From contig NZ_FCNY02000009.1 in NCBI RefSeq assembly GCF_001544575.2, forward strand, positions 124,001 through 188,000: 64,000 nucleotides of DNA. Reading direction: 5' to 3'. Positions within the stretch are counted from its first letter, which is position 1; the number at the start of each line of letters is the position of its first letter. The notes under the pieces were generated by a model. It was not told the DNA's origin, ran no database searches, and saw only the letters and a program-made list of their open reading frames with translations. This document shows positions 24,388-33,127 of this stretch, piece by piece. Position numbers and translations under genes: made by a program. The DNA comes from Caballeronia cordobensis. Lineage in GTDB: Bacteria > Pseudomonadota > Gammaproteobacteria > Burkholderiales > Burkholderiaceae.

Positions 24388-25229
24388 CCGTGCTGCTGCA
24401 GATTTCCGATACCCATTTCGGCACCGAACGGCCGCTCGTCGTCGCGGCGCTGCTGCGTCTCGCCGATGCGCTCGCGCCCGATCTCGTCGTGCTGTCGGGC
24501 GATATCACGCAGCGCGCGCGCAGGTCGCAGTTCGCGGCGGCACGCGCGTTCGTCGATGCGCTCGGCGCGACGCCGACGCTCGTCGTCCCCGGCAATCACG
24601 ACATTCCGCTCTTCAACCCGCTTGCGCGGCTGTGCTATCCGTACGCGAATCATCAACGCGTGTTCGGCGCGGAGCTGGAACCCGCGTTCGAGTCGCCGGA
24701 CCTGCTCGTGCTCGGCGTGAACACGACGCGGGCGTACCGCCACAAGAACGGCGAAGTGTCGATGCAGCAGATCAGGCGTGTCGCCGCGCGTCTCGATGCG
24801 GCGAGCGCGGCGCAATTGCGCGTGGTCGTCACGCACCAGCCGGTGGCCGTCACGCGCGCGCAGGACGAGAAAAATCTGCTGCATAACCGCGAGCGCGCGG
24901 TGCAGCGCTGGGCGCGCGCGGGCGCGGACCTGATTCTCGGCGGGCACATTCATCTTCCTTACGTACTGCCGCTGCACGATACCTTCGCGGGCCTCGCGCG
25001 CCGCATGTGGGCGGTGCAGGCGGGCACGGCGCTGTCGTCGCGCACGCGCGGGACCATCGACAATTCGGTCAACGTGATCCGCCATGACGCGTCCGCGGGC
25101 GGCGCGCGGCAAACCCTGGTCGAGCGCTGGGATTACTCGGAGACGAGCGGGGCGTTCGAACAGATCGCGCGGCACGAACTGGCGCTGGACGGCGCCACGC
25201 CGCCGCTCGCCGTCACGTTGCCCGGATGA
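24384..25229 (+). CDS. Calcineurin-like metallophosphoesterase
   Basis: 281 aa. The start ATG at 24384 overlaps the stop of the lipid-kinase gene; the longer open frame upstream is only a shadow of that gene. All metallophosphoesterase motifs are present in order: SDTHFG (residues ~8-13), LSGDIT, PGNHD, VTHQPVAVT and GGHIHLPY. Proteins of this size resemble cAMP- or UDP-sugar-type class III phosphodiesterases, but the substrate is open. Pairing with the lipid kinase suggests opposing phosphate addition and removal in lipid metabolism (inference). Confidence 0.9.
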   Translation: MTVLLQISDTHFGTERPLVVAALLRLADALAPDLVVLSGDITQRARRSQFAAARAFVDALGATPTLVVPGNHDIPLFNPLARLCYPYANHQRVFGAELEPAFESPDLLVLGVNTTRAYRHKNGEVSMQQIRRVAARLDAASAAQLRVVVTHQPVAVTRAQDEKNLLHNRERAVQRWARAGADLILGGHIHLPYVLPLHDTFAGLARRMWAVQAGTALSSRTRGTIDNSVNVIRHDASAGGARQTLVERWDYSETSGAFEQIARHELALDGATPPLAVTLPG

Positions 25230-25608
25230 CGAGCTCGGCGAAACCCGTGGCGGCGTCGTGCTCCCGCGTGTAGCGCTCGCCGGGCAGATTCGCGACGACG
25301 ATCTCCGCCGTCGTGCGCACGATGCAGCCCGGCGCGACATGGCCGCCGCGCACGCGGCCATCGGCATCGGCAATGCTCATGTGCAGATGCGGCCCCTGCG
25401 CGGAGAGCGTGCCCGCGAGCGTCAGGATTTCGAGGTCGCCGCGCCATTCGGATGCGTCGTCGCGGCCCGCGTAGCGAATCCGCGCGACGCTCAGGCTGCC
25501 GATGCCTTGCAGCACATACGCGGCGGTGAGCGCGCGTTCGCGGAAAGCGAGATCGAGCGCGGCGCGCAGATCGTCGCCGGGCGAGAGACGGAGCGTGATC
25601 GCGAGCAT
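25213..25608 (-). CDS. PPC/DUF296-domain protein
   Basis: 131 aa from ATG 25608; no strong ribosome site, and a TTG about 11 codons upstream is an alternative. The domain spans nearly the whole protein: ITLRLSPGDDLRAAL, AAYVLQGIGSLSVARIRYAG, LEILTLAGTLSAQGPHLHMSIADADGRVRGGHVAPGCIVRTTAEIV in pieces. The G-x-H-x-H-x-S-x2-D line is the hallmark of the PPC domain found with AT-hook proteins in plants and alone in bacteria. It may be a small nucleotide- or DNA-binding trimer. It overlaps the 3' end of the convergent phosphoesterase gene by 17 bp. Confidence 0.87.
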   Translation of the reverse strand: MLAITLRLSPGDDLRAALDLAFRERALTAAYVLQGIGSLSVARIRYAGRDDASEWRGDLEILTLAGTLSAQGPHLHMSIADADGRVRGGHVAPGCIVRTTAEIVVANLPGERYTREHDAATGFAELVIRAT

Positions 25609-25709
25609 GGAATAAGGGGAAGAGACGGATTGTTTCAAGACTACACGCTCACGGCCCGTGATGGCATCATGGGCGCGACCCGACGCGTGCACAGGCCGAT
25701 GGAGGCGCC

Positions 25710-26099
25710 ATGAGTTTCGAACTGAAGATGCTGGCGTGGACGCTCGTGCTCGCGCTGGTGCAAGTGTTGCTCCCTGCCGTGGTGCGCAACCGCGAAGTCG
25801 GCCTCAAATATCAGGCCGGCCCGCGCGACGCCGCGACGCCGCCGCCCGGCCGGCTTTCCGGCCGGCTGATGCGCGCGCAGGCCAACCTGTTCGAGACGCT
25901 GCCGATTTTCGCCGTCGCGGTGCTGATCGTGCATGTGACCGGGCGCGAGAATCCGATGACCCATTACGGCGCGCTCACGTATTTCGTCGCGCGCCTCGTG
26001 TACGTGCCGCTCTACGCGGCGGGCGTGCCGTTCGTGCGCTCGCTCGTGTGGCTGTTGTCGATCGTCGGCATCGTGCAGATTCTCGTTCCCATCATCTGA
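25710..26099 (+). CDS. MAPEG-family membrane protein
   Basis: 129 aa with GGAGG just upstream of ATG 25710. Four membrane helices are visible: ~6-25 (MLAWTLVLALVQVLLPAVV), ~60-80 (LFETLPIFAVAVLIVHVTG), ~85-105 and ~107-127. RAQANLFETLPIF is the conserved MAPEG helix 2 motif. The superfamily includes glutathione-dependent enzymes and inactive relatives in bacteria. Located 16 bp upstream of the esterase gene, probably co-transcribed. Confidence 0.88.
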   Translation: MSFELKMLAWTLVLALVQVLLPAVVRNREVGLKYQAGPRDAATPPPGRLSGRLMRAQANLFETLPIFAVAVLIVHVTGRENPMTHYGALTYFVARLVYVPLYAAGVPFVRSLVWLLSIVGIVQILVPII

Positions 26100-26115
26100 A
26101 AAGGAGTGACGGGCA

Positions 26116-26790
26116 ATGACCGATCAACCTTCGACCATCGAGATCGAAACCGCGCCGGACCCCGAGTTCGCCGTGATCCTGATGCACGGCCTCGGCGCCG
26201 ACGCCAACGACTTCGTGCCGCTCGTGCCCGAACTGCGTCTCGCCGATGCGCCCGCCATCCGCTTCGTGTTTCCGAACGCGCCGGAAATCGCCGTCACGGC
26301 GAACAACGGCTACGTGATGCGCGCGTGGTACGACATCCTCTCCTTCGAGGGCATCAATCGCCGCGTGGACGAGGCGGGCATCGTGGCTTCGGTGGCCCGC
26401 GTGCGCGCGCTCATCCAGGAGCAGAACGCGCGCGGCATTCCGAGCGAACGCATATTCGTCGCCGGCTTCTCGCAGGGCGGCGCGATGACCTATCACGCGG
26501 GCCTCACGCATCCCGAGAAGCTCGCGGGGCTGATCGTGCTGTCGGGCTACATTCCGTCCGAAGGCCTCGTCGATGAATCGCTCAGCGAAGCCAACCGCTC
26601 GATCCCGATCTTCGCCGCCCACGGCACCTTCGACGACGTGCTGAACGTGAGTCTCGGCGAGCAGGCGGTGGAATTCGCGCGCCAGCAGGGCTGCGATGTC
26701 GAATGGCACGCGTATCCAATGCCGCATTCGGTTTGCATGGAGGAAGTCGAGGCGCTGCGCGCGTGGCTCGGCGCGCGCCTAGCTCGATAG
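26116..26790 (+). CDS. Alpha/beta-hydrolase (carboxylesterase/phospholipase family)
   Basis: 224 aa, the usual size for this family. The fold starts at FAVILMHGLGADANDFVPLVPEL. The nucleophile Ser is in VAGFSQGGAMTYHAG, the acid probably in FAAHGTFDDVLN and the His in AYPMPHSVCMEEV. No signal peptide, so cytoplasmic. Likely hydrolyses short acyl esters or lysophospholipids. It has an AAAGGAG ribosome site and follows the MAPEG gene; its end overlaps the convergent nucleoside-hydrolase gene by 12 bp. Confidence 0.92.
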   Translation: MTDQPSTIEIETAPDPEFAVILMHGLGADANDFVPLVPELRLADAPAIRFVFPNAPEIAVTANNGYVMRAWYDILSFEGINRRVDEAGIVASVARVRALIQEQNARGIPSERIFVAGFSQGGAMTYHAGLTHPEKLAGLIVLSGYIPSEGLVDESLSEANRSIPIFAAHGTFDDVLNVSLGEQAVEFARQQGCDVEWHAYPMPHSVCMEEVEALRAWLGARLAR

Positions 26791-27744
26791 CGTTTTCGCG
26801 AAGAGTTCGAGCACCGCGTCCGCATCCACGCCGATGCACGCGTCGCACGCCGGGCGCGTGTCCCAGCCGGGCGCGGGCGAATCCGTGCGCATCGAGGCGG
26901 GCTTTTGTATCGTGAGGCCCGCGGCGATGCCATCGGTCAGCACGCGCACCGGGCCGCGCCGCGTCGTGTAAAGCGCGCGCGCGACGATGAACGCCGCCGC
27001 CGAATAATCGTGCGCGTAGATGCCCCGGCTCATGCCGTCGGCGGCATGAAAGCGTTCGTAGAAGCGCGACACGTCCCACACGAAACGGCCCGCGTCGCCC
27101 GCGCGGTCGCGCAGCGCGGCCAGAAACGCGGTCGTCATGACGGTTTCGTGCGTGACGTCCAGACCCACGATCGACACGTTCCACGGCGCGCCGAACACGA
27201 TATCGGCGGCGTCCGGGTCGGCGTGCATGTTCGCTTCGGCGGCGGGCGTCGCGTTGCCGAGCGTGCCGTGGATGCCGAACGCGCCGCCCATCACGACGAC
27301 TTCGCGCACGCGCTGTGCGATCTCCGGCGCGTCCTGCAAGGCGAGCGCGAGATTGGTCATCGGCCCGACCGCGAGCAGCGTGATTTCGCCCGGATACGCC
27401 CGCACCGCGTCGATGATGAAGCGATGCGCCGCGCGGCCGTCTTCGGGCTTGTCCACATGCCCGATGCGCTCGATGTCGCCGAGCGCGTCGTTGCCGTGGA
27501 TGTGCGAGATCGGCACCGGCGGCAGGCCTTTCAGCGGCGCCGCCGCGCCGCGCGCGACCGGCACGCGCGGCGCGAAACGCGAGGCGAGATAGCGCGCATT
27601 GCGGGTCGTGGTGTCGATATCGGCGTTGCCAAACACGCTCGTGATGCCGACGAACTCGATGTCCGGATGCCGCGCCAGAAACACGAGCGCGATGGCGTCG
27701 TCGATGCCGGGATCGGTGTCGTAGATGATCCGGTGCTTCGTCAT
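26779..27744 (-). CDS. Inosine-uridine preferring nucleoside hydrolase
   Basis: 321 aa from ATG 27744; upstream residues in the open frame belong to the overlap with the kinase gene. The Ca2+-binding DTDPGIDDAIAL motif (residues ~9-20) is intact. Other conserved parts are GITSVFGNADIDTTTRNA, LAVGPMTNLALAL, VVMGGAFGIHGTLGNATPAAEANMHADPDAAD in pieces and GLDVTHETVMT. It cleaves the N-glycosidic bond of ribonucleosides for salvage. Its start overlaps the stop of the hybrid kinase gene by 4 bases, so both lie in one minus-strand operon. Confidence 0.92.
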   Translation of the reverse strand: MTKHRIIYDTDPGIDDAIALVFLARHPDIEFVGITSVFGNADIDTTTRNARYLASRFAPRVPVARGAAAPLKGLPPVPISHIHGNDALGDIERIGHVDKPEDGRAAHRFIIDAVRAYPGEITLLAVGPMTNLALALQDAPEIAQRVREVVVMGGAFGIHGTLGNATPAAEANMHADPDAADIVFGAPWNVSIVGLDVTHETVMTTAFLAALRDRAGDAGRFVWDVSRFYERFHAADGMSRGIYAHDYSAAAFIVARALYTTRRGPVRVLTDGIAAGLTIQKPASMRTDSPAPGWDTRPACDACIGVDADAVLELFAKTLSS

Positions 27745-29759
27745 GCCGCAGTCACCGCGCACTCTCCGGCGATCAGCGTCACCATTTCGCGGCGCAGTTC
27801 GGCGGGGCTCACGGGCTTCGACAGCACGTCGTGGTCGCACGCGAGCGGCACGATCGTCGCGGCCGGCTCGCCCGTCACGACGAGGCAGGGGCAGGGCCGC
27901 CCGAGCTTGCGCGCGCTCAGCATCGCGACTTCGCGCGCCGTCTTGAAGTCACGCAGCCGGTAGTCGGTGATGATGAGATCGGGGAAGCGCTCGATCGTCG
28001 CGAGAATCTCCTCGTATTCCTCGAAGGTCGCGGCGGAGTCGTAGAGCACGCCCCATTGCGACAGCAGCGCTTCGGTGGACGCGCGCACGAGGCCGTCGTC
28101 TTCCACGAGCAGCACGTAGCGGCCGCTGAGCTGCGCGGCCTCGGCGGCTTCGGAACGCGCCGGCGCGCGTGCCGACGGCGTGTCGAGCGACGGCCCGCAC
28201 AGCGGCATTTCCAGCGAGAAACGCGAGCCGCGCCCTTCGGTGGACTTGAGCTCGATGCGGTGCTGATCCAGCATCGACACGACCGCATTGACGATCGACA
28301 GCCCCAGGCCGAGCCCCTTGTCGCGGTCCTGCTCGGGATTGTCGACCTGAAAGAACGGCTGGAAGATCGCGTCGAAATAATCGGCGGGAATGCCGATGCC
28401 GTTGTCCAGCACGTCGATGCGCGCGCGCGTGGCCGAACGCACCACGCCGATGATGACCGTCGGCTTCGACGTCTTGCTCGTATCCGCGTACTTGATGCCG
28501 TTCGACACGAGATTGGCGACCGCGCGCCCGAGCCAGTGCGCGTCGCTCCTCACGCAGACGACGTCTTCCTTCGGCAGCCGCAGCCGCAATTCGACGCCCC
28601 GGCTCGTCGCGAACGGGCGCAACTGCTCGGCGGCTTCCTCGACGATGCTGCGCACGTCGAATACGTGATAGCGCGGCACGACGCGGCCCGATTCCAGCCG
28701 CGACAGATCGAGCACGGCGTTCAAGAGGCGCGCGAGGATCACGGACGAGCGTCCGCATTCGTTGATGAGCCGCTCGGCCTGATCGAACTCGCCGTTGCGG
28801 ATGGCTTCGGCGGCCGCCTGCAGGAACAGGTTCAGCGCGTGCATCGGCTGGCGCAGATCGTGGGTCGCGGCGGCGAGGAAGTTGGACTTCTCGCGGCTCG
28901 CGGTCTGCGCGGCGATCATCTGCTGCTCGCGCAGGGCGAGCAGCGCGTTGGTCTTGTTCTCCTGATCCTTCTTCGACACTTCCAGCTCGCGGTTCTTGCG
29001 GCCGAGCGAGACGTTCGCCGCGCGCAATTCGTCGTTGAGCGACGCGAGCGCGCGCTCCGAGCTATAGCGTTCGCGCGACACGCGCTCGGCGTGCGTGCAG
29101 ACGCCGTGCCCCACGACCACGACGTTGAACATATAGAAGACGCCGGCGAGGAAGTCTTCCGTGTTGAGCAGATGGATGGCGACCTGCAGCAGCACGATCG
29201 ACGCCAGCGTGATCACCCCCGCGGTCAGCGCGACGCGCGAGCGCAGGTAGAAGAAGCTGAACTGGAAGAACAGCGCGAGACACAGGCCGATGAAATGCTG
29301 CGTGTAGTTATAAGGCGCGGGCGTGATCGCGACCATCGCGAGGATCAGGCACAAGAGCCCGTAGATGCCCGTGAGAATGATGCGCTGCGAGCTCGCGTGC
29401 GAGCGGAACGACGGCCGGAGCACCAGCACGCCGACGAAAAACAGCAGCGCGATGCCCGCGAAGCGCAGCGCGAGGATGGCCGGCAGGCGCGAGTCGAGCG
29501 CCTGGTTGCCGCGCGCGAAGCTCAGGTCCCACCAGAGAAAGCATGTCCATATGGCGAGCGCGAGCAGCGTCGATGCGCGCCGGAACGCGCAAAAGCGCTG
29601 ACTGTGGTCTTCGAGGAACTGCGCCTCCAGCGCGGCGTCGGAGAACGGCGCCGGAATGGACAGATTGCGCACCAGGCTCGCGCCGGCCTCACGGGCGGCC
29701 GCGAACAGAATCCCTGGGGTGCGCACGTCGGCGGCGCGTTGCGGTACGGCCATCTTCAT
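27741..29759 (-). CDS. Membrane hybrid histidine kinase with C-terminal receiver
   Basis: 672 aa. The N-terminal ~240 residues carry about six membrane helices without an extracytoplasmic loop, suggesting sensing within the membrane. A coiled coil follows (SLNDELRAANVSLGRKNREL). The HisKA motif is ATHDLRQPMHALNLFL, and the ATPase domain has N-box NLVSNGIKYA, G1 DNGIGIP and G2 KGLGLGLSIV. The final ~125 residues are a receiver with VEDDG and IITDYRL. No DNA-binding output is adjacent, so signalling passes to a remote partner. An alternative start is ATG 29753. It overlaps the downstream nucleoside-hydrolase start. Confidence 0.92.
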   Translation of the reverse strand: MKMAVPQRAADVRTPGILFAAAREAGASLVRNLSIPAPFSDAALEAQFLEDHSQRFCAFRRASTLLALAIWTCFLWWDLSFARGNQALDSRLPAILALRFAGIALLFFVGVLVLRPSFRSHASSQRIILTGIYGLLCLILAMVAITPAPYNYTQHFIGLCLALFFQFSFFYLRSRVALTAGVITLASIVLLQVAIHLLNTEDFLAGVFYMFNVVVVGHGVCTHAERVSRERYSSERALASLNDELRAANVSLGRKNRELEVSKKDQENKTNALLALREQQMIAAQTASREKSNFLAAATHDLRQPMHALNLFLQAAAEAIRNGEFDQAERLINECGRSSVILARLLNAVLDLSRLESGRVVPRYHVFDVRSIVEEAAEQLRPFATSRGVELRLRLPKEDVVCVRSDAHWLGRAVANLVSNGIKYADTSKTSKPTVIIGVVRSATRARIDVLDNGIGIPADYFDAIFQPFFQVDNPEQDRDKGLGLGLSIVNAVVSMLDQHRIELKSTEGRGSRFSLEMPLCGPSLDTPSARAPARSEAAEAAQLSGRYVLLVEDDGLVRASTEALLSQWGVLYDSAATFEEYEEILATIERFPDLIITDYRLRDFKTAREVAMLSARKLGRPCPCLVVTGEPAATIVPLACDHDVLSKPVSPAELRREMVTLIAGECAVTAA

Positions 29760-30033
29760 GCTCGCTCACGGAATCGGGATATCTACTTTAGGCCAATGCG
29801 GTCATACCAATACGCCTTTTTTTAGCCATCCGCGGTTATAACCGGAAATTATTGCGTCTATATGGCGGGTTTTGGCGGCAGGCGCCGAGGCGGGAGGGGG
29901 AAGGGAGGAAAAAAGCGGCCCGAACGATGCCGGGAGCCGAACGGCGAGCGTCTCGTTTCCGCTCGCCGATTCGAAGGACAGCCAACTCGAATGCCCCCCG
30001 CACGAGGACGAGGGCGCGTCTTGCGGATACCGC

Positions 30034-30192
30034 TCAGGCTTTCGGCTTGGCCTTGGTGGTGCGTTTCGTGACCTGCATTTCCTTCGTGCCTGCGGCCTTC
30101 GCGGGCGATGCCTTGCTGCCGGCCGTTTTCTTGCGGCTCGACATTTCCGTTTCGGCGGGTTGGCTCGCTTGAGCCTTGCGTGGGGATGGCAT
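30034..30192 (-). CDS. Small Lys/Ala-rich basic protein
   Basis: 52 aa from ATG 30192, preceded by a strong AAGGAGG. The sequence MPSPRKAQASQPAETEMSS is followed by RKKTAGSKASPAKAAG and ends KRTTKAKPKA. It is highly basic with S-P-x-K and K-A-K-P-K elements, like bacterial histone H1-type tails. It is probably a nucleic-acid-associated or disordered protein; function unknown. Monocistronic. Confidence 0.65.
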   Translation of the reverse strand: MPSPRKAQASQPAETEMSSRKKTAGSKASPAKAAGTKEMQVTKRTTKAKPKA

Positions 30193-30328
30193 GCTGACCT
30201 CCTTCAGTGCGTGTCCATATCGACACACTGATAACCATAGGATGCGGCCCGCCCGTATTCAAGACACACGCGGCCTGGCCGCAACGCATCGGCGAAAAAA
30301 CTTCTGAGAGCGAAGCATTTCGATGCGT

Positions 30329-33127
30329 TCAGCGGATCAGCTTGAGCCCCGCCGGCAGCGTTTCGCCGAACACGCGCCCCTCGTCGGCGCGATCGAGCTC
30401 GACGGTCTCGCGCACCATCGCGATCCACGCCGCCGGTGCGCCCATCGTTTCAAGGCGCTGGACGACGGCCAGGCGCACATCGTCGGGGAGATCGCGCGAG
30501 CGGTCGCCGGTCATGCGCGCGATCTGCACGGCGGCGAACGCGGCGGGATCGACCTTCTTCCAGTCGAGCGCGAGGATCGCATCGAGCCACGCGACGGCGA
30601 TATCCGGCGGCACGACGCCGTGCGCGCTGCCGTAAAAGGGCGCGCGCGCGCCGATGCGCCCGAGCGCCCACCAGCTCTGCACGTTCTCCGAAGGTTTCCT
30701 GAGGCGCGTGAGCAGCCACTCGCCGACTTCGATCTTGCGTTCGACCGGCACGCGTTCCAGCGACGCCGCGAGCCGCACCATGTCCTCGTAACCCGCGCGC
30801 GCCGCGCCCGCTGCCTTGCGATAGCGGCTCGTGCCGGGCGGCTGGAGCACGAACGCCATGTCGTCCAGAAGCCGCAACTGCGCGGCTTCGGGCAGGCCGC
30901 CCGCCGCGCGGCGCCAGAGCGTCCACCATTCGGACCAGATCTGGCTCTCGTTGCTGTACTGGATGCCCTGATCGAAGAGCGTCCATAACTGCTCGACGCG
31001 CCATTCGTCGAGCGGATGGCCGAAACCCGGCCGCATGCAGTAGCCCGCGAGATTGAGCCACAGGCGCTCGTGATCGGCGCTGCGGCGGCGTTTCTTCGCG
31101 CGCTCGAACAGCGCGCCGAAGAGTTCGCGCAAGAGCGCGATGTCCCAGCCGTCGCGCGCGCCGAGCGCCTGTTCGAGTTGCGCCCGCAGGCGCTTGACCT
31201 CCTTCGGGCCGACATCCTGCGACTTCGCGCCGAACGTGCGGTCGATCAGTTCGATGGCTTTCGGCAACGCCGGATGCGCTTCGCTCGCGGTCTCGTCGCT
31301 GTCCTGCCCGTCGCGGCGCAACTGAAACTCCAGCAGCCAGCGCCTCGCGGGATCGTCGACGGCGATGCAGTGCATCTCCAGCGTGCCGACTTCGGTGAGC
31401 GACGTGGTGAGTTGCACCGCCGTTTCGCTCGCCTTGCCCTGGCCCGCGGCGCGCGGATCGACGACCGTCGCGATCGGCGGCAGGCGCACGAAATCGCCCG
31501 ATGCGGCCGCGAGGTCCGCCAGCTCGCCCGCCTTGAACCCGGCCTCCGCCACCGATGACGCCAGGTGAAAGCGCACCGGCGCACCGAGCGTGAGCGCGAA
31601 CGTGCGGTCGGCGAGATGGATCGGCTGGCCTTCCTCGGTGCCGCGCGGCAGCACGCAGACGCCGCGCGCCGCGCTGGCATCGTCTTCGAGCAGGAGGAAG
31701 AAGCTGCGCGCCGAGCCGCCGCCGATTCTGGGCGCATGGCCCGCGCGCGCGAGCGCATAGGCGACCGCGCCGCGCGCGACGGCGACATCGGGATGGCCGT
31801 TCGCGAGCACGTTGACGGCTTCGCCGCGCCATGCCGAGAGCGTATCGGCGATACGGCGCGCGAGCGGATCGGCGCGAAACACGCCGCCGTTCAAGAGCAA
31901 GGTGTCCGGAATGGCGGGCGTTTCGGCTGGCACGTCGAGCGCCTTGCGCGCCTCGCCCGCGTGCTGGCCGAGAAACGCCGCGACATGCCGCGTGATGGCC
32001 GCGTCGCTCGCATAGGGCAGCCCGAACTCGACGATGCCGCCACGCGCGCGCGTCGGCCGGTCGCTCGCGGACACCATCGGAAAGAAGCCGTCGACGATGA
32101 TCCGTTCGAGTTCGTCGCGCGTCACATCGGCCGAACGGGCGCCGCCGATGAGCTTCGAACCCGCGCCGAGCAGCGTGATCGACGCGGACGCGGGCGCACC
32201 GTCTCCCGTTGCGCCCAGCAGTTGCTCCTTCGTGGCGCGGCAGCGCTCGACCAGTTCCGACAGGCGCGCCGCCGAAAGCCGCGTGTCGCCGCCCGTGAGC
32301 CGCTTTTCGACGAGATGCGCGAGCGCGAGATCCATGTTGTCGCCGCCGAGCATCAGATGGTTGCCCACGCCGATGCGTGTCAGTTCGGGCTCGCCGTCCT
32401 TCATGGCGACCTGGATCAGCGTGAGGTCGGTCGTGCCGCCGCCGACATCGACGATCAGCACGAGACGCGTCGCGGCGAGTTCGTCCGCCAGCGTCGCGCG
32501 ATGATGAAACAGCCAGTCGTAGAACGCGGCCTGCGGTTCTTCGAGCAGCCGCAGCGTGTCGAGGCCCGCCATGCGCGCCGCTTCGAGCGTCAGCGCCCGC
32601 GCGCCTTCATCGAAGGAAGCGGGCACGGTCAGCACCACGTCCTGCTGGTCGAGCGGCGCATCGGCAAAGCGCTCGTTCCACGCCGCGTGCACGTGCGCCA
32701 GATAGCTCGCGCTCGCGATCACGGGCGAGATTTTCTCGACGTCGTCGCCCGCGCCCCACGGCAAGATCGGCGCGAGGCGATCGACCGCCGCATGCGACAG
32801 CCAGCTTTTCGCGCTCGACACGAGGCGGCCAGGCACCTGCGCGCCGAGCGCGCGGGCAAACCGGCCGATGACCGCGGGCGCTTCCATCTCGCCCCACGGC
32901 AATTGCAGATCCTCGGATTTGAGCTCGCCCGGCGCGTAGTGATAGCGCAGCGAAGGCAGAAGCGGCTGGGCCGCGACTTCGCCCGCGCCCACGAGCTGCT
33001 CGATCTCGAACACGCGGATATCGTGCGAGCCCGTTTCTGCATAAGCGACGACGGTATTGCTCGTTCCCAGGTCGATGCCGACGCTGTAGCGCGCACGCGC
33101 CGCCGCTTTTTTCTTTCGCGTGGACAC
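30329..33127 (-). CDS. Large Hsp70-family protein (932 aa)
   Basis: 932 aa, much longer than DnaK (~640). The ATPase domain is recognisable: VGIDLGTSNTVVAYAET (phosphate 1), VDVGGGTTDLTLIQVA (phosphate 2) and LLNGGVFRADPLARRI. The part beyond ~residue 560 does not look like a DnaK substrate domain and holds many Arg/Trp-rich helices (RLWLNLAGYCMRPGFGHPLDEW). It lies directly after the second Hsp70 gene (zero gap) and the DUF2760 gene on the same strand. The three-gene set suggests a dedicated chaperone-like complex of unknown client. Confidence 0.9.
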   Translation of the reverse strand: MSTRKKKAAARARYSVGIDLGTSNTVVAYAETGSHDIRVFEIEQLVGAGEVAAQPLLPSLRYHYAPGELKSEDLQLPWGEMEAPAVIGRFARALGAQVPGRLVSSAKSWLSHAAVDRLAPILPWGAGDDVEKISPVIASASYLAHVHAAWNERFADAPLDQQDVVLTVPASFDEGARALTLEAARMAGLDTLRLLEEPQAAFYDWLFHHRATLADELAATRLVLIVDVGGGTTDLTLIQVAMKDGEPELTRIGVGNHLMLGGDNMDLALAHLVEKRLTGGDTRLSAARLSELVERCRATKEQLLGATGDGAPASASITLLGAGSKLIGGARSADVTRDELERIIVDGFFPMVSASDRPTRARGGIVEFGLPYASDAAITRHVAAFLGQHAGEARKALDVPAETPAIPDTLLLNGGVFRADPLARRIADTLSAWRGEAVNVLANGHPDVAVARGAVAYALARAGHAPRIGGGSARSFFLLLEDDASAARGVCVLPRGTEEGQPIHLADRTFALTLGAPVRFHLASSVAEAGFKAGELADLAAASGDFVRLPPIATVVDPRAAGQGKASETAVQLTTSLTEVGTLEMHCIAVDDPARRWLLEFQLRRDGQDSDETASEAHPALPKAIELIDRTFGAKSQDVGPKEVKRLRAQLEQALGARDGWDIALLRELFGALFERAKKRRRSADHERLWLNLAGYCMRPGFGHPLDEWRVEQLWTLFDQGIQYSNESQIWSEWWTLWRRAAGGLPEAAQLRLLDDMAFVLQPPGTSRYRKAAGAARAGYEDMVRLAASLERVPVERKIEVGEWLLTRLRKPSENVQSWWALGRIGARAPFYGSAHGVVPPDIAVAWLDAILALDWKKVDPAAFAAVQIARMTGDRSRDLPDDVRLAVVQRLETMGAPAAWIAMVRETVELDRADEGRVFGETLPAGLKLIR

